Shown here: piece by piece, positions 9,608-18,561 of the stretch
Position numbering within the stretch: position 1 is the first letter of the stretch
Layout: each line of letters begins with the position of its first letter
Source of the DNA: JAEULH01 sp963746275
GTDB lineage: Bacteria; Pseudomonadota; Alphaproteobacteria; Rhodospirillales; Defluviicoccaceae
DNA: 64,000 nucleotides
Assembly (NCBI GenBank): GCA_963746275.1
Contig: CAVVAX010000036.1
Location: 1 to 64,000, forward strand
Reading direction: 5' to 3'
Notes under the pieces: model-generated
What the model was told of the DNA's origin: nothing
The model's database searches: none
Seen by the model: only the letters and a program-made list of their open reading frames with translations
Program-made: the position numbers and the translations under genes

Positions 9608-10201
9608 ATGAGCCTCTGCAACGATGCACCCTTAGCCGGCGGGGCGATGCCGCCGGCGTCCCTGCAGGCTGCTGCCCCGCCGGCGCCAACAGTCCGGGTC
9701 TGGGATCCGTTCGTGCGCATCTTCCACTGGAGCCTGGTCGTGCTGTTCCTCGTTGCCTTCGCGACCGGCGACGAGATGGAGCGGCTGCACCTCGCGGCCG
9801 GTTACGCCATCGCCGGTCTCGTCCTCCTCCGCCTCATCTGGGGCTTCGTCGGGAGCCGGCATGCCCGCTTCAGCGACTTCGTGCGGACCCCTCGCGAGGT
9901 GAGCCGGTATGTGCGCGCGGCAGTGCGGATGCGGGAACCGCGCTACCTTGGCCATAACCCTGCCGGCGGGGTGATGATCCTGGCGCTTCTGGCGATGCTC
10001 GTCGGCATCTCCGCGACCGGCTTCATGATGACCACGGACGCGTTCTGGGGGGCGCAGTGGGTCGAGGACCTTCACGAGGCGCTCGTCTACGTGACCCTTG
10101 GCCTGGTCGGCCTGCATGTCGCCGGCGTCATCCTGACCAGCATCGAGCACGGCGAGAACTTGGTGAAGGCGATGATCACCGGCCGCAAGCGGGCGGGATA
10201 G
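9608..10201 (+). CDS. Cytochrome b561-type membrane protein
   Basis: A 197-residue integral membrane protein of the cytochrome b/b6 (Ni/Fe-hydrogenase cyt b-like, B561) family. Four membrane spans are visible at about residues 41-58, 64-83, 121-140 and 160-178. Candidate heme ligands are His in VRIFHWSL, in LHLAAGY, in DLHEALVY and in GLHVAGV, and the family signature RYLGHNPAGGVMI precedes the third span. It would pass electrons across the inner membrane to a partner, here perhaps the upstream PepSY protein or an incoming c-type cytochrome. The 3' end converges with that of the histidine kinase gene, with a 79-base gap. Confidence 0.88.
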   Translation: MSLCNDAPLAGGAMPPASLQAAAPPAPTVRVWDPFVRIFHWSLVVLFLVAFATGDEMERLHLAAGYAIAGLVLLRLIWGFVGSRHARFSDFVRTPREVSRYVRAAVRMREPRYLGHNPAGGVMILALLAMLVGISATGFMMTTDAFWGAQWVEDLHEALVYVTLGLVGLHVAGVILTSIEHGENLVKAMITGRKRAG

Positions 10202-10280
10202 AACCACGATCCGGATGTTCCGCCGACGTTCCCGGGCCGAGGCCGCCGCGGTCCGATGGGAGACCCGATCAGCGGCCCCA

Positions 10281-11639
10281 TCACCGGCCCGGGAGCCGAA
10301 GCTCGGCCTTCAAGCCGCCGAGCGAGGAGCGAGCGAGCGCGAGCGATCCGCCGTAGGCTTCGACGAGATCGCCGACGATGGCAAGTCCCAGACCCGCGCC
10401 CGGCTTGGCCGCATCGAGCCGGCCTCCCCTGGCCAGCACGCCCGCAAGCTCGTGCTCGGGCACGCCCGGCCCGTCATCCTCGACGAGCACCACCGCGGCC
10501 GCCTCGCCGTCGCGCCAGCCGCCCAGGCGCACGCTCGTTTCGGCCCACTTCGCCGCGTTCTCGACGAGGTTGCCCAGCATTTCCGCCAGGTCCTGAGCAT
10601 CCACGCCGACGGCAAGATCGGCGGGCACATCGATCTGCCAGCGGAGCTGCCTGCCGCTGGGCGTCCGCCGCATGACCTCGACGACCTGCCCGGCGATTGG
10701 AGGCACGAGCTGGCTCGCTCCGCCATAGGCACGGACGCCGGCACGGACGCGGGCGAGTTCGCGTTCGACATGGCGGCGCATCCCCTCCACCAGCGCGGCG
10801 ATCTCATCGCCGATCACGGCTTCGCCGCGGCTTGCGAGCTCTCGCGCATCCTCGGCCAGGACCGTCAGCGGCGTCTTCAGCCCGTGCGCCAGATCGGCGG
10901 CATGGGCCCTGGCCCGTTGGATCGTCGCATCCTGAGAGTCGAGCAGGCTGTCGACCTCGGCGGCGAGCGGCTGCACTTCTTCGGGAAAGCTCGCCCCGAG
11001 CCGGGCCGCGGCGCCAGCGCGGATCGCAGCCAGCCTGCGGCGGATCGTGTCCAGCGGGCGCAGACCCACGCTCACCTGCACCCAGCCGGCGGCGACGAGA
11101 ACGGCGGCGAGAATCGCGAGGAAAGGCGCCAGGTCCTTCGCAAAGGTGCGGCCAGCGGCGTGGATCTCGCCGCGGTCGATGGCGATCGCGGCCTGGACCG
11201 CGCCGCCGCCGAGGGTCTGTGGCAGGGCAATGTGGCGCTCCAGAACAAGAAGCGTTGCCGCGCCGGGGCCGACGATGGCGTGACGATGAACCTCGCCGCT
11301 GTGCAAACGACCCGCCGGAAGGTCCAGCGTCTCGTCCCACAGCGAGCGCGAGCGCAGCACGGTCCCGCCCGGCTCTTCGACGATTTGCCAGTAGAGGCCG
11401 CCGAGCGGCTGTTCGAAGCGGGGATCGGCGAGCGGTCGTTCCAGGCGCAGTGCGCCGGCCTGGTCGCGCCCGAGATGGCCGACGAGTTGTCGCAGGTTCA
11501 GCTCCAGCTCGGCCACGATGCGCCGCTCGACGTGGCGTTCGAAGAGTAGGATCAGGCCAAACCCGGCCAGGGCGAGCGCGATCAGGACGGACGCGGCGCC
11601 CGCGGCCAGCAGCCGCATCCGGAGCGAGCCGCGGGTCAC
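10281..11639 (-). CDS. Two-component sensor histidine kinase (PhoQ/QseC-like)
   Basis: Membrane histidine kinase of 452 residues. There is a membrane span at about 10-33, a periplasmic sensor domain to about 165, a second span at about 170-190, a HAMP-like linker (GLRPLDTIRRRLAAI), then the H box DLAHGLKTPL with the phospho-acceptor His252, N box GNLVENAAKWA, and ATP-lid motifs VEDDGPGVP and GAGLGLAIV. The GTG start overlaps the stop of the response regulator gene (GTGA), so the two are coupled and are a cognate pair. The regulator-kinase-PepSY arrangement next to a PepSY/cytochrome b561 pair suggests that it controls those genes; the signal is unknown. Confidence 0.92.
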   Translation of the reverse strand: MTRGSLRMRLLAAGAASVLIALALAGFGLILLFERHVERRIVAELELNLRQLVGHLGRDQAGALRLERPLADPRFEQPLGGLYWQIVEEPGGTVLRSRSLWDETLDLPAGRLHSGEVHRHAIVGPGAATLLVLERHIALPQTLGGGAVQAAIAIDRGEIHAAGRTFAKDLAPFLAILAAVLVAAGWVQVSVGLRPLDTIRRRLAAIRAGAAARLGASFPEEVQPLAAEVDSLLDSQDATIQRARAHAADLAHGLKTPLTVLAEDARELASRGEAVIGDEIAALVEGMRRHVERELARVRAGVRAYGGASQLVPPIAGQVVEVMRRTPSGRQLRWQIDVPADLAVGVDAQDLAEMLGNLVENAAKWAETSVRLGGWRDGEAAAVVLVEDDGPGVPEHELAGVLARGGRLDAAKPGAGLGLAIVGDLVEAYGGSLALARSSLGGLKAELRLPGR

Positions 11640-12305
11640 GGCAGGGGCGGCTCGGAGACGACGTAGCCGAAGCCGCGGCGGGTTTCGATCAGATCGACGC
11701 CAAGCTTCTTGCGCAAGCGCCCGATCAGGACCTCGACGGCATTCGGCTCGCGGTCGTGGTCATGGGCGTAGAGATGCTCCATCAGCTCGCTGGGCGGGAC
11801 GACCCGGCCGGTGTGGTGCATCAGATAACTCAGGCAGCGGTACTCGAGGGGCGAGAGCGCGACCGGGTCGCCATCGACGGTCGCGCGCATCTGCCGCGTG
11901 TCGAGGACGACGCGGCCGACCGCCAGGAGCGGCGAGGCACGGCCGGCGGCACGGCGGAGGAGGGCGCGCAAGCGGGCGAGCAGCTCCTCCATGATGAAGG
12001 GCTTGGCGAGATAGTCGTCGGCCCCGGCGTCGATGCCGGCGACGCGCTCGGCCCAGGCCCCGCGGGCGGTGAGGATCAGGACGGGCGACGACGCGGCCGG
12101 CCTCACGCCATTTCTTCAGCACGGTCAGCCCGTCCATGTGCGGTAACCCGAGGTCGAGGACGACCGCGTCGTAGTCCTCCGTATCGCCCCGGAACCACGC
12201 GTCGTCGCCGTTGTCGACGCCGTCGACGGCGTAACCCGCCTGCTCCAGGACCGACCGCAACCGGCGGGCGATGCGCGGGTCATCCTCGACGACGAGCAGG
12301 CGCAT
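11636..12305 (-). CDS. OmpR-family response regulator, one frameshift
   Basis: Receiver domain with MRLLVVEDDPRIA, the phospho-acceptor aspartate in AVVLDLGLPHMDG, and the lysine in YLAKPFIMEELLARL, followed by a winged-helix output domain (LSPLEYRCLSYLMHH, AVEVLIGRLRKKLG, TRRGFGYVV). The frame breaks at about 12095-12100; removing one C joins WREAG to ASSPVLILTARG and gives 222 residues, the usual size. Its ATG overlaps the stop of the upstream PepSY gene (TGATG) and its stop overlaps the kinase start, so three genes form a tight operon. Confidence 0.9.
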
Positions 12306-12637
12306 CAGTCCACCTCCCGCTCGATCACCCGACCGCTGGCCGCATCGACGTAGACCTCGACGAGCCGTCCGCTGGGCTCGACCACCTTGAACTCATAGAC
12401 CCATGTGCCGTGCTCGCGCTCGAAGGACACGCGCGTGATCTCGCCGCCAAGATCGCCGCGGACAATGGCCAGGATGTCGGCCAAGGGCAGGGCCTCTCCC
12501 CGCTCAACCGCGCGCCGGGCCCGCTCGTGTTCGTCGTCCCCACCCGCGCCCCCGTCGGCAAGGGCAGCAGAGGCGGCCAGCGCTGCGGCTCCCCACAAGG
12601 CGAAGCGGATCAAATCCCGGCGGTTCAGGCACGCCAT
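12305..12637 (-). CDS. Exported PepSY-domain protein, first gene of the two-component operon
   Basis: A 110-residue protein. ATG at 12637 gives MACLNRRDLIRFALWGAAAL, a signal peptide with an RR pair that is not a full twin-arginine motif. The mature part holds a PepSY domain: ERGEALPLADILAIV, then GTWVYEFKVVEPSGRLVEVY and DAASGRVIEREVD. The open frame runs a further 40 codons upstream, but that stretch is repetitive GPGRPGRRPAR-type sequence. Small PepSY proteins encoded with PhoPQ-like systems are thought to modulate the sensor or a redox partner; here that is inference from position. Confidence 0.82.
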   Translation of the reverse strand: MACLNRRDLIRFALWGAAALAASAALADGGAGGDDEHERARRAVERGEALPLADILAIVRGDLGGEITRVSFEREHGTWVYEFKVVEPSGRLVEVYVDAASGRVIEREVD

Positions 12638-13144
12638 AGCAGCATTCTGCAGGACGGACGCTGACAGATCGCTGACACTGCGGCCAGCCCTGTCGAGCTT
12701 TGGGCGCGCCGGCCGGCGGCCCGGCCGCCCCGGCCCGAGCGGATAAGCAAGACGCAAATAACGTCACTGCGGACGGGTGGCGTGGCGACGCCCTCGCCCT
12801 CCCGCTGCGCGGGCCCCTCCCTCTCCCGCTGGCGGGAGAGGGTAGGGTGAGGGCATCTTTGCGAAGAGGGGCTGTCTCGGTTCCCGGCTGAGCCTGTTCG
12901 GCTCGCCGGCTGGCGCCCCACTCGCCGATAAGCCGAGGTCGCCCCCGCAACCACTACAGACACCACCGTCATATGTTAAGCAGCCGTGAGCCGGAAGTCG
13001 CCACGATGCCTGTGGCGTCCTGCCCTCGAAACAATACATTCAAGAAGTAAGGCGCAGACAGTGAGCGCAAGTCCAAAGCTGGAAGCGACCCCTCATCCGC
13101 GTTGGCTCGCCGGTAAACCACCACATCCAGGGAGTTCCACCCGC
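12638..13144. other. Intergenic region between divergent PepSY/two-component operon and carbohydrate cluster
   Basis: About 500 bases with no convincing gene. It must hold the promoters of both divergent units. The dispersed hairpin repeat occupies 12787-12854. To the right, 12960-13060 is locally richer in A and T (CATATGTTAAGCAG; CGAAACAATACATTCAAG) and is the likeliest place for the porin promoter and any sugar-responsive operator, but I cannot assign -35/-10 boxes with confidence. Open frames here are short and have no family resemblance. Confidence 0.6.
12787..12854. repeat. Dispersed intergenic hairpin repeat, copy 1
   Basis: A 68-base element starting GACGCCCTCGCCCTCCCGCT and ending in GTAGGGTGAGGGC. 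Its core is an 11-base perfect inverted repeat, CCCTCTCCCGC/GCGGGAGAGGG, around a TG loop. A second copy lies at 42001-42069 and differs at only a few positions. It resembles the REP-like or small MITE-like palindromes scattered between genes in many alphaproteobacteria; mobility is not shown. Confidence 0.85.
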
Positions 13145-14527
13145 TTGACGAAGGCGATGCGTCTCATCGCCGTCGCGGGGATGTCCCTCTTCGTGGTGGC
13201 TACGAGATCGTCAGATGGTCTCGCGCAGGCGCCTGAGGAGGTGATCCCCGGGACGGCGCTGCCGCTTCAGGAACGCGAGACGCCGCCGCCGCCCCGCTAC
13301 GACTTCTCCACCAACGTCACCGGCGACTGGTTCGGCGCGCGAACCTGGCTGGCCGAGCGGGGCGTGACCATTCGCGGCGGCTACGCCATGGAGTTCATGG
13401 CCAATCCCATCGGCGGCCGGGAGCAGGGCGAAAGCTACGTCCACAACGTCCTGCTTGAAGGCAACTTCGACCTCGACGAGCTGCTGGGCGTGCCCAGCAC
13501 CATCTTCCGCATCGCCGGCTCCCAGCGCACCGGCAACAGCCTCAGCCGGGAGGACATCGGCAACGCCATCAGCGTCCAGCAGCTCTATGGTGGCGGCCAG
13601 CGCGTCCGGCTGGTGCAGGCCCAGTTCATCACCTCCCTGTTGGAGGACCGGGTGAACCTTGCCTACGGCCGGCTGTCCGCGACCGACGACTTCCTCACCT
13701 CGCCGCTCTTTTGCCAGTTCATCACCAACGGCATCTGCGGCCAGCCACCCTCACCGTTCTTCAACCTGCCGGATGGGATCACCGCCTATCCGACCGCCGT
13801 TTGGGGTGCGCGCGCCAAGGTCAGGCCGACCGCCCAGACCCACATCCAGGTCGGCGTCTACGACGGCGACGTTGCGCAGCGGAACAACGACGGCGAGGAC
13901 AACAACAAGCACGGCACCAACTTCACCTTCGGCGACAACGGCGCGTTGATCCTCAGCGAGGTCGGTTACAGCCCGGAACAAGGTCTTTTCGATCTGCCTG
14001 GGCACTACAAGCTCGGCGGCTACTACCATACGGGGGACTTCCGCAACGTCGCCGAGGACGCCGACGGCGACAGTCCATTCGTCACCGGCCTTGAAGGCGA
14101 CAGGTTCACCGGCAACAGCGGCATCTACGTGCTGCTCGATCAGACCGTGTACCGCGAGCGGGACAGCAAAACCCAAGGGCTGACGTTGTTCTACGTGTTC
14201 GTCTACAGCCCCGATGACGAGCATAACGTCATCCCCTATTACACGTCAGGGGGCATGATCTACGAAGGCTTGATCGCCTCCAGGCCGTACGACAAGACCG
14301 CGTTCGGCGTACACAACGCCTGGTTCAGCGACGCGCTGAGCGACGCTCGCGCCGAGGCAGGACTGGAGCGGCAGGACACGGAGACGACCCTGGAGCTGAA
14401 CCACCAGTTCCAGATCACGCCCGCCCTCTATTTTCGACCCGCCGTCCAATATGTCATCACCCCGAATGGCGAGGACGACATCGACAACGCCTTTGTCGTC
14501 GGCTTCGAGGCGAGCATAATCTTCTAA
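13145..14527 (+). CDS. oprB: Carbohydrate-selective porin, OprB family
   Basis: Outer-membrane beta-barrel for sugar uptake. After a signal peptide (MRLIAVAGMSLFVVATRSSDGLA), the mature protein has the OprB features: NVTGDWFGARTWLAERGVTI, VHNVLLEGNFDLDELLG, VNLAYGRLSATDDF, QTHIQVGVYDGD, and it closes with VVGFEASIIF ending in phenylalanine, as expected for barrel insertion. TTG at 13145 is chosen because AGGGAG lies 10 bases upstream; ATG at 13157, four codons later, is the alternative, and frames open further upstream have no signal peptide at their start. It heads the carbohydrate cluster, 58 bases ahead of the MFS transporter. Confidence 0.88.
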   Translation: MTKAMRLIAVAGMSLFVVATRSSDGLAQAPEEVIPGTALPLQERETPPPPRYDFSTNVTGDWFGARTWLAERGVTIRGGYAMEFMANPIGGREQGESYVHNVLLEGNFDLDELLGVPSTIFRIAGSQRTGNSLSREDIGNAISVQQLYGGGQRVRLVQAQFITSLLEDRVNLAYGRLSATDDFLTSPLFCQFITNGICGQPPSPFFNLPDGITAYPTAVWGARAKVRPTAQTHIQVGVYDGDVAQRNNDGEDNNKHGTNFTFGDNGALILSEVGYSPEQGLFDLPGHYKLGGYYHTGDFRNVAEDADGDSPFVTGLEGDRFTGNSGIYVLLDQTVYRERDSKTQGLTLFYVFVYSPDDEHNVIPYYTSGGMIYEGLIASRPYDKTAFGVHNAWFSDALSDARAEAGLERQDTETTLELNHQFQITPALYFRPAVQYVITPNGEDDIDNAFVVGFEASIIF

Positions 14528-14585
14528 AGAGGTTGCAAGAGGCCCTTTAAGGTCTGCCCGTTCCTCTGGAGGAGACGCAGGACAA

Positions 14586-15995
14586 ATGGCCATAACAGCG
14601 CCACGTGCGGCGGTCGTGCCCGACGCCGGTTACGTGATCTTGATCGCCGCCGCCGCGGCCATGGGGGGATTCCTCTTCGGCTTCGACACCGCTGTGATCA
14701 ACGGCGCGGTGCTCGCGCTGAAGGAGGAGTTCAACGCCTCCAGCCTTGGCATCGGCCTTGCCGTGTCGCTGGCGCTGGTAGGCTCGGCCATCGGCGCCTT
14801 CGGCGCCGGCCCGCTCGCCGACCGGATCGGCCGCACCCGCTGCATGATCCTCGCCTCGATCATGTTCGCCGCCAGCGCCATCGGCTCCGGCATCCCGTTC
14901 GGGCTCTACGACTTCATCGCTTGGCGCGTGCTCGGCGGCATCGCCGTCGGCGCCGCCAGCGTGATCGCCCCGGCATACATCGCCGAATGCTCCCCGGCGG
15001 AGATGCGCGGCCGGCTCGGCTCGCTGCAGCAACTCGCGATCGTCGTCGGCATCTTCATCGCCCTGCTCAGCAACTACGCCATCGCCGGCATTGCCGGCTC
15101 GGCGAGTGCGCCGTTCTGGTTCGGCTTCGAGGCCTGGCGGTGGATGTTCTGGTCGGAGTTTCCGGCCGCCGTGCTGTATGGCGTCTTCGCCTTCCTCATT
15201 CCGGAGTCGCCGCGCTATCTGGTCGCCCAAGGCCGGCACGACGACGCCCACGAGGTGCTGCTGCGCATCGTCGGCGATCGCGCCGCTCATCGGGTGGCGG
15301 AGATCCGCCGCACCGTGTCCGCCGAGCACAAGCCGAGGCTCAGCGACCTGCGCGGGCGCTCCTTCGGCCTGCTGCCGATCGTCTGGGTCGGCATGGTTCT
15401 CTCCATGTTCCAGCAGTTCGTCGGCATCAACGTCATCTTCTACTACAGCAGCGTGCTCTGGCGAATCGTTGGCTTCACCGAGCAGAACGCGCTGCTGATC
15501 ACCATGATCACCGGCTTCACCAATATCGTCACCACGCTGGTCGCCATCGCTTTCATCGACAAGTTCGGGCGCAAGCCGCTGCTCCTCGCCGGCTCCATCG
15601 GCATGGTGGTCACGTTGGGAACCATGGCCTGGATTTTCGGCACATCGCCGGTCAACGCGGAAGGCTTTCCGGTGCTGGGCGAGACGGCGGGGCTGATCGC
15701 GCTGATTGCCGCCAACCTCTACGTCTTCTGCTTCGGATTCTCCTGGGGGCCGGTGACCTGGGTGCTGCTGGGCGAGATGTTCAACAACCGGATCCGGGGC
15801 TCGGCTCTGGCTTTGGGCGCCGGTGTGCAGTGGATCGCCAACTTCGCCGTCTCCACCACGTTTCCGCCCATCGCCTACAACCTCGGCGTCGGCGCCGCCT
15901 ACGGGCTCTACACGATCTTTGCCGCGCTCTCGTTCGTCTTCGTCGCGACGACGATCAAGGAGACCAAGGGAAAGGAGCTGGAGGACATGGCCTAG
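14586..15995 (+). CDS. MFS sugar transporter (sugar porter family)
   Basis: A 469-residue, 12-span proton-coupled or facilitative monosaccharide transporter. Signature motifs are present in order: GFDTAVINGAV in span 1, PLADRIGRTR in loop 2-3, PESPRYL after span 6, QQFVGINVIFYYSS in span 7, DKFGRKPLLL in loop 8-9, WVLLGEMFNNRIRG in span 10 and IKETKGKELEDM at the end. Closest in kind to XylE/GalP/GLUT-type porters; the sugar cannot be read from sequence. A strong GGAGGAG leader precedes the ATG. Having an MFS porter and a PTS in one cluster implies that the cell takes up sugar both unphosphorylated and phosphorylated. Confidence 0.92.
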   Translation: MAITAPRAAVVPDAGYVILIAAAAAMGGFLFGFDTAVINGAVLALKEEFNASSLGIGLAVSLALVGSAIGAFGAGPLADRIGRTRCMILASIMFAASAIGSGIPFGLYDFIAWRVLGGIAVGAASVIAPAYIAECSPAEMRGRLGSLQQLAIVVGIFIALLSNYAIAGIAGSASAPFWFGFEAWRWMFWSEFPAAVLYGVFAFLIPESPRYLVAQGRHDDAHEVLLRIVGDRAAHRVAEIRRTVSAEHKPRLSDLRGRSFGLLPIVWVGMVLSMFQQFVGINVIFYYSSVLWRIVGFTEQNALLITMITGFTNIVTTLVAIAFIDKFGRKPLLLAGSIGMVVTLGTMAWIFGTSPVNAEGFPVLGETAGLIALIAANLYVFCFGFSWGPVTWVLLGEMFNNRIRGSALALGAGVQWIANFAVSTTFPPIAYNLGVGAAYGLYTIFAALSFVFVATTIKETKGKELEDMA

Positions 15996-16046
15996 GTCGC
16001 CAGCCGGCTCAAGCCGCGCGACGCGCGGCAGGGGAGGAGAGACATC

Positions 16047-18527
16047 ATGCTTGCGGTCGATCCCGCCGCGGTTCGCATCGGCGCCACGCCGTCGAACAAG
16101 GCCGACGCCATCCGCCAAGTCGGCGAACTCCTGGTGGGCTGCGGCAACATCGAGCCCGGTTATGTCGCCAGCATGCTGGCCCGGGAGAAGATCGCCAACA
16201 CCTTCCTCGGCAACGGCATTGCCATCCCCCACGGCATCCCCAAGGACCGCGAGCTGATCCGCAAGACCGGGGTGGCGGTGCTGCAAGTGCCGGCCGGCGT
16301 GGAGTGGAACGCCGGCGAGACCGTCCAGCTCGTCGTCGGCATCGCCGCGAAGTCCGACGAGCACCTGGAGATCCTCGCCAACCTGACGGACGTGCTGAGC
16401 GAGCCCGATGAGGCCGCTCGCCTGGCTGCAACCGGGGACGCTGCGGACATCGTCGCGCGGTTGTCGGGCGGCGCGATCAAGGAGCCGGCCGCTGCCGGCC
16501 CCGTTGCCGCGGCGCCGGAGGATCTGGCGCACGGCTTCGACGTGACAATCGACAACCCGCACGGCCTGCACGCCAGGCCGGCGACCGCATTCGTCGACCT
16601 GGCAAAATCCTTCCAGGCGACGGTCCGGGTTCGCCTTGGCGAACGGGTTGCGAACGGCAAGAGCCTCATCTCGCTGCTGAAACTCGGGGTTGAGAGCGGC
16701 GCCCGGTTGCGGGTAATGGCCGAAGGCCCGGACGCCGAGCAGGCGTTGGCGACGCTCCGCGGCGCGATCGAGAAGGGGCTGGAGGACGAGGCCGCCGCAG
16801 CCGCGGAAGCGGCCACACCGGTCTTTGCGGCGCGCCAGACGGTCCGCTACGAGGCCCGGACCGCCGCCGGCATATCCGCGTCTCCCGGCATCGCCATCGG
16901 CCCGATCCGGCAGTTCGTGCGGGCGAAGATCGTCGTCGAGGCGACCGCGCACGATCCGGCGGCGGAGCTCAAGAAGCTGGAGCGCGCCATCGAGACCGCC
17001 AAGCGGGAGCTGGAGGACATCTTCAACGAGGTGTGGAAGAAGTCCGGTCCGGCCAAGGCCGGCATCTTCAAGGCCCATGCCGAGTTCCTGGAGGACCCGG
17101 AGATGCTGGAGGCGGCGCGCGCCTTCATTCGCGAGGGGCGCAGCGCCGGCTGGGGCTGGCAGCGGACCTATGAGGAGCGCGCCGGCATTCTCGCCTCGAT
17201 GAAGGATGCCGTGCTCGCGGCGCGCTCGGCGGACCTTCGCGACGTCGGCCGGCGAGTGCTGAAGCTCGTCGCCGAGACGATCGAGGACGAACCGCAGCTG
17301 CCCGACAAGCCGGTGATCCTGGTCGCGGACGACCTGACGCCTTCCGATACGGCCAGGCTCGACCCCCGGTTCGCGCTCGGTCTGTGCACCGCCGGCGGCG
17401 GGCCGACTTCACACACCTCGATCATCGCCCGGTCGCTGGACATTCCCGCCGTCGTCAGCGTGGGCGATTCCATACTCGACATCGCGCCCGGCGCGCCCGC
17501 CATCCTCGACGGCAACAGCGGCCTTCTCGTCATCGAGCCGACCGAGGCCGACGAGGCGCAGGCGCGCCAAGCGCTGGTCGATCATCAGGCGCAGCGCGAA
17601 GCCGAGCGGCGGGCTTGCTACAAGCCGGCGATCATGACCGACGGCACCCGCATCGAGGTCGTCGCCAACATCAGCGACGTGGCCGAGGCGGCGCACGCGG
17701 TGGAGGCCGGCGGCGAAGGCGTCGGGCTGCTGCGCACCGAGTTCCTCTTCCTGCAGCGCGACAGCGCGCCCAGCGAGGACGAGCAGTTCGCGACCTACTC
17801 GGCCATGACGAAGGCGCTGAACGGCCTGCCGATCATCATCCGCACCTTGGACATCGGCGGCGACAAAGAGGTGCCGTATCTGCAGATGCCGGCGGAGATG
17901 AACCCGTTCCTCGGCGAACGCGGCATCCGCCTGTGCTTGGCGCGCAAGGACCTGTTTCGGACCCAGCTCCGGGCCATCTTCCGCGCGGCCGCCACCGGGC
18001 CGGTGCGGATCATGTATCCCATGATCGCCACCATCGACGAGCTGCAGCAGGCCAAGGACATCACCGACGAGGCAAGGCGCTCGGTCGGGGCCGATCCGGT
18101 CGAGATCGGGATGATGATCGAGGTGCCGTCCTCTGCGGTGATGGCCGACGTCTTCGCCCCCGAGGTGGACTTCTTCTCCATCGGCACCAACGACCTGACC
18201 CAGTACGTCCTGGCCATGGACCGCTTGCACCCGCAGCTCGCGAGGCAGGCCGACGGGCTACATCCGGCGGTTCTCAGGATGATCGACCAGACGGTGCGTG
18301 CGGCCGACGCGGCCGGCAAATGGGTCGGCGCCTGCGGCGGCGTCGCCGGCGACCCTTTGGGCGTGGTGATCCTCAGCGGCCTCGGCGTCCGCGAGCTGAG
18401 CGTAAGCATCCCCAGCATCGCCGCGGTGAAGGCGCAGGTTCGCAACCTTTCGCTGGATAAGGCTCGGGCGCTGGCGCGGCGCGCGCTGGCCTGCCGGACG
18501 GCGGGCGAGGTCCGCGCGCTCATCTGA
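16047..18527 (+). CDS. fruB: Fructose PTS multiphosphoryl transfer protein EIIA(Fru)-HPr-EI
   Basis: An 826-residue cytoplasmic protein fusing three PTS modules. EIIA(Fru) occupies about residues 1-150, with active His62 in GIAIPHG. HPr occupies about 165-255, with His175 in NPHGLHARPATAF. Enzyme I runs from about 275 to 826, with His456 in GGGPTSHTSIIARS, the PEP-binding segment FFSIGTNDLTQYVLAMDR and the catalytic cysteine in GACGGVAGDP. It moves phosphate from PEP through all three domains to FruA. The domain order is that of the FruB protein of Rhodobacter, so the fructose system here carries its own Enzyme I and HPr. GGGGAGGAG stands before the ATG; fruK follows after 34 bases. Confidence 0.95.
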   Translation: MLAVDPAAVRIGATPSNKADAIRQVGELLVGCGNIEPGYVASMLAREKIANTFLGNGIAIPHGIPKDRELIRKTGVAVLQVPAGVEWNAGETVQLVVGIAAKSDEHLEILANLTDVLSEPDEAARLAATGDAADIVARLSGGAIKEPAAAGPVAAAPEDLAHGFDVTIDNPHGLHARPATAFVDLAKSFQATVRVRLGERVANGKSLISLLKLGVESGARLRVMAEGPDAEQALATLRGAIEKGLEDEAAAAAEAATPVFAARQTVRYEARTAAGISASPGIAIGPIRQFVRAKIVVEATAHDPAAELKKLERAIETAKRELEDIFNEVWKKSGPAKAGIFKAHAEFLEDPEMLEAARAFIREGRSAGWGWQRTYEERAGILASMKDAVLAARSADLRDVGRRVLKLVAETIEDEPQLPDKPVILVADDLTPSDTARLDPRFALGLCTAGGGPTSHTSIIARSLDIPAVVSVGDSILDIAPGAPAILDGNSGLLVIEPTEADEAQARQALVDHQAQREAERRACYKPAIMTDGTRIEVVANISDVAEAAHAVEAGGEGVGLLRTEFLFLQRDSAPSEDEQFATYSAMTKALNGLPIIIRTLDIGGDKEVPYLQMPAEMNPFLGERGIRLCLARKDLFRTQLRAIFRAAATGPVRIMYPMIATIDELQQAKDITDEARRSVGADPVEIGMMIEVPSSAVMADVFAPEVDFFSIGTNDLTQYVLAMDRLHPQLARQADGLHPAVLRMIDQTVRAADAAGKWVGACGGVAGDPLGVVILSGLGVRELSVSIPSIAAVKAQVRNLSLDKARALARRALACRTAGEVRALI

Positions 18528-18561
18528 GCGGGACCGGCCGCGGGAGGAGAGACCGACCACC

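Noticed and set aside
12637..12757. Longer N-terminus of the second PepSY protein
   Set aside because: The upstream codons encode GPGRPGRRPARP-like sequence; the signal peptide begins properly at 12637.
14547..17078. 843-codon open frame on the minus strand
   Set aside because: Antisense shadow of the MFS transporter and fruB. High-GC third positions keep the opposite frame open; its amino acids are Arg/Asp/Gly-rich and resemble no family, whereas the plus strand has full motifs.
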